Below are positions 10,242-18,969 of a stretch of DNA of 64,000 nucleotides, piece by piece. Location: positions 8,723,251 to 8,787,250 of the forward strand of contig CM035806.1 of assembly GCA_020466095.1 (NCBI GenBank). Reading direction: 5' to 3'. Origin of the DNA: Chlorops oryzae (taxonomy: Eukaryota > Arthropoda > Insecta > Diptera > Chloropidae). Within the stretch, counting starts at the first letter, position 1, and the number at the start of each line of letters is the position of its first letter. The position numbers and the translations under genes were made by a program. The notes below the pieces were generated by a model. It ran no database searches. It had not been told where the DNA came from and saw only the letters and a list, made by a program, of their open reading frames with translations.

Positions 10242-10845
10242 TACTAGTTCCTGTGATAGTGACCTTGGTGAATTGCTCGAGCATGTAATACCCTACAATC
10301 ATATACTGAATAACAGCTCAATATTACATTGTGAATTTAGCATTAAGCGTATGGATCAATTGAATGCCATTGTTGAATTCGCACAAAACGGTGGACAAGT
10401 CTATAGTTTCTCGATTCCGAATAGTTTGGCGAACGGCAATAATTTCGATGCCGCTAACAGCAGCAGCAATAGCGGTAACGAGCAACAACAACGAAATACT
10501 CTAGTTTCTATCGATAGACAGGGTAAATATGTTAGCGACACTGGATCTGGTATTATTGGATTCCAGCTGCCACGTGTCACAAAACGTATGTTGTGCGCTG
10601 CACTCGATCCACCACGAGCCGATGAACGCGATTGGCGTTTATTGGCGAAACTATTCAATACTGATCGATATATTGCATACTTTGCAACGAAACCATCACC
10701 GACGGAACAAATCTTAAATTTATGGGAATGTCGTGCTCAATATTCAACGCACACTATAGCAGAACTTCTGATGATTCTTAAAGATATGGATAGGCAGGAT
10801 GTTTTGAGCATAATTTCGGAAACAACTGGTCCACTTTGGATATAA
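191..10845 (+). CDS. unc-5: Netrin receptor Unc-5, 3' part of gene (10 exons, N-terminus outside window)
   Basis: Unc-5 is a single-pass transmembrane receptor for netrin that mediates repulsive axon and cell guidance. Exons 191-407, 489-697, 2847-2925, 3005-3175, 3250-3303, 4230-4487, 8794-8925, 9014-9188, 9276-9349 and 9434-10845 join with consistent phases and GT-AG borders into 926 codons plus TAA. In order (residues of the visible part): end of Ig1 (1-72), Ig2 (73-168), TSR1 (169-225), an 18-residue linker, TSR2 (244-329), membrane helix (about 335-357), cytoplasmic linker, ZU5 (about 479-573), UPA-like region, death domain (about 845-926). That order is diagnostic of the UNC5 family. 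The signal peptide and start of Ig1 must lie on exons left of position 1. Oddities: an Asp-rich tract inside TSR2 and a 14-residue Ser tract in the UPA region. Introns 2, 5 and 6 are swollen by transposons and microsatellites. Family assignment is near certain; exact splice sites are read by eye. Confidence 0.95.
489..697 (+). CDS. unc-5: unc-5 exon: start of Ig2
   Basis: Acceptor TTCGACAG ending at 488, donor GTAAGC at 698, exit phase 0. It encodes IRKQFSTSP, then [14 protein letters not shown] (first Ig2 cysteine) and ITWYKNN (the Ig core Trp). The partner cysteine is in the next exon, so the Ig2 domain is split by a 2.1-kb intron. Confidence 0.95.
737..1967. mobile_element. Non-autonomous TIR element with internal tandem repeats
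   Basis: The ends are inverted copies of each other: TTAGGGTGATGA at 737 and TTCATCACCCTAA ending at 1967. The match continues imperfectly for about 60 bp, including TTTCCTGTAT and TAGTACGATGA against its complement near 1917-1935. TACACA lies directly before (731-736) and after (1968-1973), a likely 6-bp target duplication. The interior has three diverged tandem units of about 165 bp and no credible coding frame. I cannot name the superfamily. Confidence 0.75.
1484..1930. repeat. Three tandem units of about 165 bp
   Basis: Units begin near 1484, 1651 and 1813 with TTTTGTATGGG followed by a CCCCCTAAGGAGGGG-like palindrome, a GATAGGGGGT block, and then AATGGGGGTCGGTCATA. They are diverged by substitutions and small indels and lie wholly inside the TIR element. 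Confidence 0.75.
2030..2775. mobile_element. Imperfect foldback element in unc-5 intron
   Basis: Its core is a near-perfect 49-bp inverted repeat, 2281-2329 against 2475-2523 (TCAGGGCTCGGATATATATG and its complement), around a spacer of about 145 bp. Weaker pairing continues outward: ATAGGTCAAAG (near 2091) with TTTGACCTATAG (near 2709), and CTTCCGCTTTT (near 2113) with AAAAGCGGAAG (near 2685). The outer ends are uncertain. Confidence 0.55.
2847..2925 (+). CDS. unc-5: unc-5 exon: end of Ig2
   Basis: Acceptor TTTCAG ending at 2846, donor GTAAGC at 2926. It encodes [20 protein letters not shown] and then AVLIVY, the D-x-A-x-Y-x-C motif that closes an Ig fold. The last G joins TT of the next exon to make Val. 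Confidence 0.95.
3005..3175 (+). CDS. unc-5: unc-5 exon: thrombospondin type-1 repeat 1
   Basis: Acceptor TTTTTGCAG, donor GTAAAC at 3176, entry and exit in phase 1. It encodes [15 protein letters not shown] with the stacked Trp motif W-x-x-W-x-x-W, then [12 protein letters not shown] and the C-terminal cysteines. The exon equals one TSR. Confidence 0.95.
3250..3303 (+). CDS. unc-5: unc-5 micro-exon: linker between TSR1 and TSR2
   Basis: A 54-nt exon with acceptor TTTTTTTCAG ending at 3249 and donor GTAAGT at 3304. It encodes about 18 residues ([18 protein letters not shown]) with no cysteine. Entry and exit are both phase 1, so skipping it would preserve the frame. Confidence 0.85.
3923..4012 (+). 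mobile_element. Helitron-like 5' end fragment
   Basis: The run TCTATCTATATATAAAAATC followed by CATTCTATAACTCATGAACC and then GCTGGACCGATTTCTATGAA resembles, from memory, the 5' ends of insect Helitrons. No 3' hairpin with CTRR was identified, so this is a fragment at best. Confidence 0.35.
4056..4200. mobile_element. Pogo/Tigger-like MITE (copy 1)
   Basis: The right end GGAGAGAGTTCACTG is followed by TA (4201-4202). The interior repeats AAGCGGACACC / GTCCGCTTAA in both orientations. The left end keeps CTCTCTTAAGCGGACACC but lacks the terminal CAGTG, so it is slightly truncated. CAGTG-type ends with a TA target fit Tc1/mariner-pogo elements. Related copies lie at 10,900 and 29,888. Confidence 0.6.
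4230..4487 (+). CDS. unc-5: unc-5 exon: thrombospondin type-1 repeat 2 with Asp-rich insert
   Basis: Acceptor TTTACTTAG ending at 4229, donor GTAAGT at 4488, phase 1 on both sides. It encodes [16 protein letters not shown] and RRRKCVTNG, then 19 codons almost all Asp (4319-4375), then [10 protein letters not shown] and [16 protein letters not shown]. The TSR tryptophans and cysteines are kept on both sides, so the acidic tract expands a loop rather than destroying the fold. Confidence 0.93.
5498..5570 (+). repeat. tRNA-like sequence (possible SINE head)
   Basis: CAATAGCATAGAGAGCATGC followed about 35 bp later by CCCGGTTCAAGGC has the spacing and look of pol III A and B boxes. It does not match a complete cloverleaf, and I could not define a SINE body. 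Confidence 0.35.
6752..7289. mobile_element. hAT-type foldback element, complete copy
   Basis: Two arms of about 240 bp are inverted copies: CAGTGGCGTGTCTAGAGAAA at 6752 and its complement ending CGCCACTG at 7289. The flanks are CGTAATAT on both sides (6744-6751 and 7290-7297), an 8-bp target duplication, as in hAT elements. The short centre holds a smaller palindrome (CTGGTCC/GGACCAG). It is non-coding. A truncated relative lies at 27,184-27,603. Confidence 0.9.
7450..7615 (+). repeat. Dispersed repeat, copy 1
   Basis: AAAGGAAATCGA, CTAATAGGACATTTTTCATA, CCAAAATAGCTG and GTTTTGACTTTGA recur in the same order at about 13,545-13,670. The copies are diverged, and no ends or target duplication were found. 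Confidence 0.55.
8010..8660. repeat. GA-rich micro/minisatellite with GGACCGGGGAAGA units
   Basis: The left third repeats a higher-order unit, GGACCGGGGAAGAAGAGAGA, about eight times with variable GA length. The rest is (GA)n interrupted by GGA, CAGAGA and TATAGAGA variants. It ends shortly before the membrane exon of unc-5. Long open frames on both strands (Arg/Glu or Ser/Leu repeats) are by-products. Confidence 0.95.
8794..8925 (+). CDS. unc-5: unc-5 exon: transmembrane segment
   Basis: Acceptor TTCCTATAG ending at 8793, donor GTTTGT at 8926, phase 1 on both sides. It encodes [20 protein letters not shown] and then [10 protein letters not shown], a helix of about 23 residues followed by a basic stop-transfer. 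The donor is a non-typical GTTTGT but is required for the frame. The in-frame stretch upstream of 8794 is intronic. Confidence 0.93.
9014..9188 (+). CDS. unc-5: unc-5 exon: juxtamembrane cytoplasmic linker
   Basis: Acceptor CTTTACAG ending at 9013, donor GTAAGT at 9189, entry phase 1 and exit phase 2. It encodes [15 protein letters not shown], then [14 protein letters not shown] and [10 protein letters not shown], a Tyr-rich stretch with YDYANP- and YDVP-like motifs of the kind that can be phosphorylated or bind SH2 domains (inference). Confidence 0.92.
9276..9349 (+). CDS. unc-5: unc-5 exon: cytoplasmic linker
   Basis: A 74-nt exon, acceptor TATTTCAG ending at 9275, donor GTAAGA at 9350. 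It reads [20 protein letters not shown] and then STADT, acidic and without a domain. Phase 2 in, phase 1 out. Confidence 0.9.
9434..10845 (+). CDS. unc-5: unc-5 terminal exon: ZU5, UPA-like region and death domain
   Basis: Acceptor CTCTTCAAG ending at 9433; stop TAA at 10843-10845. It begins [17 protein letters not shown], a Thr run from an ACA microsatellite. The ZU5 domain follows ([20 protein letters not shown] to about [15 protein letters not shown]), where family members hold the closed autoinhibited state against UPA and the death domain. The UPA-like region carries 14 Ser codons at 10201-10242. The C-terminal death domain runs from [20 protein letters not shown] to [15 protein letters not shown]. 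The ATG at 9454 is internal, not a start. Confidence is very high for the family and good for the acceptor. Confidence 0.95.
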
Positions 10846-10899
10846 TACACAATGTAATCGATCGAAATGATGCTGCTACTTGAAGCTGTACTGTATGTA

Positions 10900-10902
10900 C
10901 AG

Positions 10903-10984
<82 letters not shown>

Positions 10985-11060
10985 GTAAGCGCACGCGTAG
11001 GGGCCGGACAAAAAATATCTCCACTTAAGAGGAAACTATTTGAGATGCAGGAGTACACTG
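10900..11060. mobile_element. Pogo-like MITE (copy 2) with expanded CT tract
   Basis: Ends CAGTGTACTC (10900) and GAGTACACTG (ending 11060) are perfect inverted repeats flanked by TA (10898-10899 and 11061-11062). Most of the left arm is (CT)n, about 10,906-10,984. The right part keeps the family body, CCACTTAAGAGGAAACTATT. Confidence 0.85.
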
Positions 11061-11429
11061 TAGGTACCTACAGTATTGCAAGTCAAAATTGTATTGCATT
11101 GTTGTGGCAAGTACTAAAGTATTATGTATTTAGTTTGTCATTAGGTACTCATCAAACCATAACATTTTGAACATTCAACATTTAATGAGGAAATTTTACT
11201 GGCTCCTTTTTCGGAGCTTTCATGCTCACAATGAGAGCATGAAATATCAATTAACCCCCCTTAGGGTGTCCTTAGGGAATGTGAGATTCTTTTTTCTTTT
11301 CTTTTCTTAAGTGCTCTGGAAAAGCTCTCCACTTTGAGCATTTTCTTTTGTTGGTAATTTTTTCTGAGTGGTAATAATGGTTTGCTGGGTATTTATATTA
11401 ATTAATAGCGTTTTCAATGGGCTGATTGA

Positions 11430-12090
11430 TTTCTTCGAATTTTATTATATTTATTTATTTATTAATTTTTTTTTATTTTTATTATTTTTTTTATTTATTA
11501 ATTTTATTTTTTATTTATTAATTTTTTTATTTATTATTTTATTTATTATTTATTTTATATTTTTTTTATTTATTAATTTTTTTTTTTATTAATTTTTTTT
11601 ATTTATTTAATTATTTTTTTTTTATTAATTTTTTTTTTATTATTTTTATTTATTATTTATTATTTTTTTTTTTTATTAATTTTTTTTTTATTTTTTTAAT
11701 TTTTTTTTATTTATTAATTTTTTTTTATTTATTAATTTTTTTATTAATTTTTATTAATATTTTTTTTTATTAATTATTTTTTATTTATTAATTTTTTTTT
11801 TTTATTAATTTATTTTTTTATTAAATATTAATTTTTTTATTAATTTTTTTATTTTATTAATATTTTTTATTTATTAATTTTTTTTTATTTATTAATTTTT
11901 TTTTATTTATTAATTTTTTTTTGTTTATTAATTTATTTTTTATTTATTAATTTTTTTTTATTTATTAATTTTATTTTATTTATTAATTTTTTTTTATTTA
12001 TTAATTTTTTTTTTATTATATTTTTTTATTATTTTATTTTTTTTTTATTTATTTAAGTATTTTTTTTTATTTATATTATAATTTTTTTTT
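11430..12090. repeat. Low-complexity TTTATTTATTAATTT array
   Basis: About 650 bp made almost only of T and A, built from TTTATTTATTAA-like steps with many 1-2 bp indels. No fixed period can be assigned. Confidence 0.95.
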
Positions 12091-13534
12091 TTTCAAAATT
12101 TGTATACGAGAAAAAGGCAAAACGGAAAACGATTTCCGATCTGGAAACCGCTTTGGATGATAATTTTTTTGTTTTTGCTTCAAAGCTTTTAGGTTGTTAT
12201 GATCAAAACCAAAAAAAAAAACCTTGTGAGGAAAAGTGATCAATGTGGCTTCGTTGTTGTGTTTGTTCAATTGAAGTTTTTTAATCCTGGCAGTGCCATT
12301 TTGCATACGTTTGTGTGTGTGTCTTTGTTTAAGGATCGCTGCTTTCTGTTCCATTTATAGAGAAACCATTGGCCACTGATTGTCTTTTTAACCACGGATT
12401 TTTTTTTTTTTTTTTAAAGATTTATTTTTCCAATCAAGCTTGAAATGCACAAAAGTCTTTCCCAATTTCAATCTATGAATTTTACAATTATGCCTTAAAA
12501 TGTTGAACTTTCTTTCGAAAACTACGAAAATTTTACTTATTTTATAGAATTATAAAATGCAATGTTTGTCTGTTTGTGTGCATCACAATATTTGTGAGTT
12601 AATAATTAAGAGATACGTAATCTAAGTCTAAAAAGTAAGTTTTCAAAAAAATTTATGGCAAAGTTTCTGTCTGTCCGCATTTGAGAAAATTTTTAATGCA
12701 TTTTTATTTTATTATTACTTATTATTATTTTTTGATTGATTATAACCTCGGCCATGTAATTATTGTATTCATTGATTCATTAATTTATTCATTTATTTAT
12801 GTATTAAATCTAAAGACGGGATATGAGACTTTTGGGTTTTTCTCATTTAATGGTTCACTGAAAAAGAGAAATTTTAATAATCTTTTTATTTTAATAAATA
12901 ATTATATTCCGAATTTCGATGTGAGCTTTGCCATAAAAAATGACTGCAAGTTTTTGTTTGAGTATCCGTTAAAATAATAAGCTATAATAGATTTAAAGTT
13001 GTTATATTAAAACAAAACAAAACAAAAACCAAACAAAACAAAGAAAGTGTGCAACGTTGGTGAAAAAATCTCATCTTAAAGATATTTGAGATTAAATCAA
13101 AAAGTTTTATTTAAAAAAAAAAAAAAAAATGTAAACAAAATTACACACATCAGTGGATTGTCCTTTAACTAACCTTTCCAATATAATCATTAAAGTTTTT
13201 TAACAATTTATAAGGTTTCTGTCTAGAACCCAAAATTTTTATAATGCTCGTTTGAACAATTTTATTTAACCCTCCGCAGCTGACGTGATCTAATTTTAAA
13301 AATTTAACTGTCGTGGGATCCAACATAGGTCACATCTCTAAACTGAGTTCCCTCTGGAAATTCTTGAATGGCGTACTTTTGGCCTTATTTCTTATAAAAG
13401 CAAAAAGTTTTCAAGCCAAAAAAAAAAGTATAAACAATTGAAATACTTCATTTTTTTAAGAGAGCACAAGAATCAATTTAGATATTTAGATATTTAATTT
13501 TCTATCTTATTTTCAAAAAATTTATTAGACATAT

Positions 13535-13680
13535 GGGGTACCAAATTAAAGGAAATCGATCCAGCATTTTAAATAAAATAAGAAATCTGGGTGTTAATAG
13601 GACCTTTTTCATACCAAAATGGCTCTCAAAGTCAAAAAATGTTTAAAAAAATTTAAAATTTTGACTTTGAAGGCTCAAAT
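13535..13680 (+). repeat. Dispersed repeat, copy 2
   Basis: Same order of blocks as at 7450-7615: AAAGGAAATCGA, TTAATAGGACCTTTTTCATA, CCAAAATGGCTC, AATTTTGACTTTGA. Same strand, diverged. Confidence 0.55.
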
Positions 13681-14799
13681 ACCCTTGAAGCTGCAACAAA
13701 GTGCAAGAATATTTTATACGCCTAGAAAGGTCTGACAATTCTCTGTCGAACTGCATTAAAATTTTTATCTTGGATACAAACGTTGAGGCGTAACAATTTT
13801 TTTTTCTGAAACAACTGCAAATTTCTTTCTTTCCTTATAACTCCTCAGGGGTGCATTTTGGACCCCCCTGCCATACGATTTTTTGTTAGTTCTGACCCCC
13901 TCTATCAGCTCCCGACCGGTTGACCATCACAAACGGACCACCCTGTATATCCACTGAAGTGCCTGAAATAAAACTAAAAAAAAAAAAAAAAAAAATTCAT
14001 CGAATCTAAATTAAAAATTTTCCTTATATGCCAAGATATAAAAAAAAAAAAACTTTCGCCAATCTTTTGCTCAATTCCTGAATTGTATTAAATTCGACAA
14101 TATCCAAACGAAATAAAATGCTCACTATTTGAAAAAAAAAAAATTAAAAAAAATACTCAAATGGAAAATATTTAAAATGAAAGACATCAAAATACGGTAT
14201 AAAAATTGGAAAACAAATATAATAAACAAATAATTTTAAGATTTAATGAAGATTGTAAAGTTGTTGCCAAATTCATATTCAAATACATATATAATTATAT
14301 ATATATGAAGGAAACTAGAATTCAGTTTGAAAAACAATGAAAAGTAATATATATATATATACATACATACATAAGAGTATAGTAAAAGTGCATAGGGACT
14401 CTAATCTTAAATTATTAAGTAGAATCGATTCCAAAACAGATTCTAGTGATAAAAATAATTTTACATATATTATATATTTGTGTAGCGTAATGTATTCATT
14501 ATATAGTTTGTAAGAATGTATTCCGAAAAAAAAAGCAAAAAGCAAAAGCAAAAACAAAATCATAATAGAGAAAAATGAAAAGAGTAGCATTTATTAGAAA
14601 CTAGTCTTTAGTTTACAGTTAACTAAAATCTGTTGCAATTAACGAACAAAAAAATTAAAATGTCTTGGGTCTCGCGGGAATAAGATATTAACGCAATTTG
14701 TATGTGTAGCTGCAAGGCCAAGGACTCAATATTATTACAAGAAACAAGTATGGCAAATATAATTTTTATATTTTTACACTTATTTTTGTTTTAACTTGA

Positions 14800-14805
14800 A
14801 ATAAA
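14800..14805 (+). promoter_or_regulatory. Candidate polyadenylation signal
   Basis: AATAAA within TTGAAATAAAGAAATAAG. It is the last strong hexamer before the start of the family C repeat, so it is a reasonable end for a long unc-5 3'UTR; transcript data would be needed to decide. Confidence 0.35.
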
Positions 14806-14819
14806 GAAATAAGTTTATG

Positions 14820-15600
14820 ATAAAAATTTTAACGCTGATACTTTTCGACTTCGGAACCCAAAGCTGATGCCAGTATTTGGGAAGCAATTTTCCCTCGAAT
14901 ACCTACTTACATATTTAAAAACAAAAAATCAATAGAAATATTACGAGTACAACGAAGAATCCCTTTCAAACAAATTAAGTGATTTTCGGTTAAAGGTAAA
15001 ATCGAAAAAAATCTCTCAAAAACGGAAAAAACCCCCTCGTTCTGGCATCAGTGCATGGAATAAAATTTTAGCATGACGCCTATAATTCTCATTTGGTTTG
15101 TAAAATGGGACACATAAGAGTCGCGAAATTTCTGCAAATTTTCACGACGTGAGTGAAGTAAGATTTATAATTTTTTATTATTGTACTTATAGGTTTAATC
15201 TCGTTACAGCTTGAGATCAATCGATAGTTTCGCCAATCGGTAAGTTCGATAATAGATAATTTCGATAATCGACGAATCCGATAATCCATAATTTTAATAA
15301 TCGATATTTTCAATAATCGCTTATTGCAATAAGTCGTCTAATATGAACGGCGAACAATCTATAAATTCAACAATCAATTTCAATCGATAAATTAAATAAT
15401 CGATATTTGAAATAATCGATAATTTTCAAAATCGATAACATTAAAACCGCAAAATTATCGAAATTCCAATTAATAATTTTAATAATCGATACTTTTTATA
15501 ATCGATATTTTTGTAATCGATAATTTTTATGGTCGATAAATCCTATAATCGATCAATTCAATAATCGATAATTTAATTAATCGATAATAAAAGGAATTTT
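14820..15600 (+). repeat. Family C dispersed repeat with ATCGATA-rich tail (copy 1, 3' half)
   Basis: It contains GCTGATGCCAG, CCCTCGTTCTGGCAT and GCATGACGCCTATAATTCTC, shared with 19,278-20,790 and 54,650-54,860. From about 15,200 it runs into an irregular minisatellite of ATCGATA / AATAATCGAT units ending near 15,595. No coding frame. Confidence 0.75.
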
Positions 15601-15669
15601 TTAGGAATCTGTTCAATAAAAAAACCCTCTGTCACCGCCGCCGGATATGCCGGATTACGACTCCTACGA

Positions 15670-15930
15670 TATCTAGCTCATACTCTAACTTTTGTTGTAC
15701 ATATCTAGCTCAGACGCGAATTTTTGTTGTACATATCTAGCTCAGACTCGAACTTTTGTTGTACAGACCTAGCTCAGACGCAAACTTTTGTTGTACAGAC
15801 CTAGCTCAGACGCGAACTTTTGTTGTACATATCTAGCTCAGACTCGAACTTTTGATGTACAGACCTAGCTCAGACGCGAACTTTTGTTGTACAGACCTAG
15901 CTCAGACGCGAACTTTTGTTTAACATACTA
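15670..15930 (+). repeat. 32-bp tandem repeat
   Basis: About eight units of GACCTAGCTCAGACGCGAAC followed by TTTTGTTGTACA, with variants (ATATCTAG for GACCTAG, ACTCG for ACGCG). High identity suggests recent amplification. Confidence 0.95.
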
Positions 15931-15997
15931 GCATTTCTTGTGTATTCTTGTGTGCATCTTCAACTGTATAATTTTTTTAAAAGGTTTTTATATACAT

Positions 15998-16213
15998 ATG
16001 GGCATTTCCAAACGGACGCGACACTTAAATGAGCAATTTTGAGTCGCGAATTCAAGTATGCGGTAAATAGTAATTTAGCTTCTCAATACTTTCGTGCAGC
16101 TTATGCGGACTTTTATATTTTTCAAAGTTTCTATGCAGTCCCGAATGGCAATCAGCTATATACGGACGCGACAAAAAGTTTACTTTTTCTAGAAATGCCC
16201 ATATGTTTTAAAA
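15998..16213. mobile_element. Short MITE with GGGCATTTCC ends (copy 1)
   Basis: Begins ATATGGGCATTTCCAAACGG and ends AGAAATGCCCATATG, an imperfect terminal inverted repeat. CGGACGCGAC occurs near both ends. A close copy is at 46,793-46,996. The open frame inside is not conserved between copies. Confidence 0.75.
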
Positions 16214-16214
16214 A

Positions 16215-17350
16215 AATTAAAGTAGACATCAAAATCGATTTTTGAGATGTTATTCTTATGAACACTTACATAAGAATAACCTCTCAAGCGAAGAATAAGG
16301 AACACTTGAATTGAAATATTGTTAGCCCCTCATGTATGAATGTGTTATCCTGTCACCGGACACAGAGAGAAGGTAATGCCATATCAAATCGATAAACAAT
16401 CAAGGAGTCTCTTGCCTAAAATCAATAATGCATTTTCGATTTTAAATCAATAAATTAATTTAGTGTCACTGCCGTAGAGCCGACGACAACCGTTGCGAAC
16501 AATTTGAGAAAAACATGTGCGCTCGTTTCAATTTTTTGTTTGTTTTTTTTTTTTTGTTGTGATTTGTCCCTTTATGCAGACAAAATTCGAACGAACATGT
16601 TCACGAAAATCTCCTAATTGGAGCAAAATTCCAATTCCATATTGTATCCGGAGTATCGACAATTCTTCTACGCTCTCGAATTAGCTCATTTTATTTGATT
16701 TGATTTTTTTTTTTTTTTCATTTTATGCATTCGGCCGTTTGCGTTCAATTCGGCTGCGAACATCGGCAACTGGAAATGAGGAGGCATCGTGCGAATCTTT
16801 TACTTCTTCAGAAGCGCTTTTCGTCCTTTGCTCCGGCCTTTTTGCTCGTGATGTTGTTGTTATTCTTGTTGCTGTGATTGGGGTTGATGCTTTTGTTGTG
16901 GTGTACCTGTATCTGTATCTGTACCTGTACTCGTCTCGTTCTCGTTCAGTCTCGAGTCTTCTCAGAAAACCCTTGCGAACTCACTTTCAGTTTCTTTTCA
17001 AAATGTCAACAACCGATTCTTAACTTTTTCTTTTTTCTCGATAAAAAATTATTTTTGTATTTTTTTTTTTTTTTGTATTGAAAATCAACTTTTAAGATGA
17101 AACCAATCTGATCGCAATAAGCCATAGCGCGATAAGGCCTCGTTCCATGTGAAGAGCCCGTATTGTTTTGGTTCGATAAAATCTCTGGAAAACTGATGAG
17201 AGGAAAGAGAGTAACGTTTCTTTTTTTATTTTTCATGTTTTATACGTGTGCGATTGTGCTTTTATGGTAGGATGTTATTTTAGTTTTAGGAAACAGGGTT
17301 ACATGCGTGTATATGCATATAAGTATGTATGTATGTATGTATGTATGTAT
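16215..17350. other. Non-repetitive region without recognised gene
   Basis: It includes a CTGTAT/CTGTAC run (about 16,906-16,932), CTCGTTCTCGTT-like motifs and several T-runs. Moderate GC for this window, but no frame with a recognisable domain. Ends in a TATG microsatellite (17,325-17,350). Confidence 0.5.
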
Positions 17351-17363
17351 ATTCTACTCATCA

Positions 17364-17507
17364 GTGGCGCTGCGAGACATTTCGGCACAATGGGGGCACA
17401 ATGGAGGAAATGCCGTCCCCGCCGCCACCCTAAATAATAATTCCTTTATAAAAGTCAAAATATCATTTCGCCCCCCTTCAAACCTCTTCCCCCCTACTAC
17501 GCTGCTG
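17364..17507. mobile_element. hAT-like MITE, related to 40,720 element
   Basis: Starts CAGTGGCGCTGCGAGACATT and contains GGGGGCACAATGGAGGAAAT and a CGCCCCCC block, matching the reverse complement of the MITE at 40,720-40,873. The right end CTACTACGCTGCTG is a diverged partner. No convincing target duplication. Confidence 0.55.
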
Positions 17508-18434
17508 ATACCCCATTCATATACACCTAATTCGGTCTATACAAGGTTGAGACGTGACGTTCCAGACGACGAGAAATCCGTGCGAAATAATGAGACGTGA
17601 AGTGCATAGAAAAAAAAAAAATAAATGAAAATAAATTAAAAACGGTAATTCCCGAAGGCTTTTCTAGATATGTGCCTGTTTATTTCAAAAAGCTACATTT
17701 TGATTTTGATAAAAAATTTGTTCGTAAAAGGCAATTCTCAGAGGTATATTGTAAAAAATAGCTAGAAAGTGGCGCTGAAGCGTGACAACACTGAAAAATT
17801 TTTTTCACATTTTTATTTTCTTTTTGTGGAAAAATTTGTCTCAGTGTAAAATTTCAATAATTTTTTTTAAGGTTCCTTGTTCTATTGTAACTATCAGTCG
17901 CCATTTGTTTTTTTTTTTGTATATTAATTTGTTTTCGAGATATGAGAGTTTGAAAAAGGGGCGTACTTGGTTAATTTTTTTATTTATTTATTTTTTTTTT
18001 TGGCAGAACCGATAAAGGGTTAAAGAGATTTTTCAAGGATATTACAGGGACACTTTGAAATATGAACCGTTAACTCTTTTTCTACAGCGTGTCTAGGAAG
18101 GCAGGCCATACCTATAAAAAAATTAACAGGGTAACTCCACGAGAAGCGGTCACACCCGTGACACCCGTGAGAGTCATTCCGAGCAAAAATTGAGTAATTT
18201 TAGTGCCTAACCATTTTTGAAGGCTTTCAAAAACTAAAATTTTCTTCATTAATATGAGCTATAACTTAAAAAATAAGTGGGTCAGTATTCATGGAATTGA
18301 CCAACAGACTTTAAAATCCCTTTCAGGGATCAATTTCCTTCCCGAGCTGGTAATACCCTTTCTTAAAGATTACGGTCAGCAAAAAAATTTTTTTAAATTT
18401 TCAATGAGACTGATTTTTTTTTATAATGTATATA
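17508..18434. other. Intergenic stretch, no recognised feature
   Basis: AT-rich with homopolymer runs. A weakly repeated block near 18,190-18,300 (TTTTAGTGCCTAA to TTCATGGAATTG) resembles 39,670-39,805, suggesting an old dispersed repeat. No gene seen. Confidence 0.4.
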
Positions 18435-18590
18435 CAGTGCCGTAGCAATTCTGTTTTGCGTGAGGGGGAAAAATTATTTTTCCAATTTGCGTGGGGGGCA
18501 AAAATTATTTTTTCAATTTTATTCATGGGCAAAACAAAAATGCGTGGGGGGGAAAAGCCCCCTCTTGCCCCTATGGTTGCTACGGCACTG
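18435..18590. mobile_element. hAT-type MITE with perfect 8-bp target duplication
   Basis: Ends CAGTGCCGTAGCAA and TTGCTACGGCACTG are perfect inverted repeats. TGTATATA flanks both sides (18,427-18,434 and 18,591-18,598). The interior is G-rich (GCGTGGGGGG repeats). 156 bp, non-coding. Confidence 0.93.
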
Positions 18591-18969
18591 TGTATATAAC
18601 AATTTATGATATAAGTGGAGAATTATAACATTATCAATGGAAGAAAAACTCAAAAAAGCCTATTTGAAATAATTATTGGTACTTAATTTAAACAACAAAC
18701 TAACTTAAATGTCTAAATTACTCTACTTAAAACTATTGGTCTGAGTAACTATTTTTTTCGTTTTTATCGTTCTAATCTGAATGAAATCGTGTTTAATCAT
18801 CAACCAATTTTATTAAATAAATTAATTTGATTTAAGGCCGTGTAAGAAAGGAGGGGGTAATACCCTTGAATTAGATTCAATTTAAATTATTTATAACAAC
18901 TTAGAGCGTTAATTATTCGATATTTGTCTGGCAGCTCTAAGAAAAAAACCTACCGAAGGTTATGGTATT

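Larger units (their letters stand above)
10846..14815 (+). other. Possible long 3'UTR and AT-rich downstream DNA of unc-5
   Basis: No coding signal after the stop. The stretch contains a pogo-like MITE, a T/A low-complexity block (11,430-12,090) and several AATAAA hexamers (for example 13,967 and 14,800). The last lies in TTGAAATAAAGAAATAAG after AT-rich DNA that looks like a fly 3'UTR. Whether transcription reaches it is unknown. Confidence 0.35.

Noticed and set aside
11368..11592. 74-residue Phe/Ile-rich hydrophobic frame
   Set aside because: Arises from the T/A low-complexity block.
15670..15930. CRISPR-like array
   Set aside because: The 32-bp units are directly adjacent with no unique spacers, and the genome is eukaryotic.
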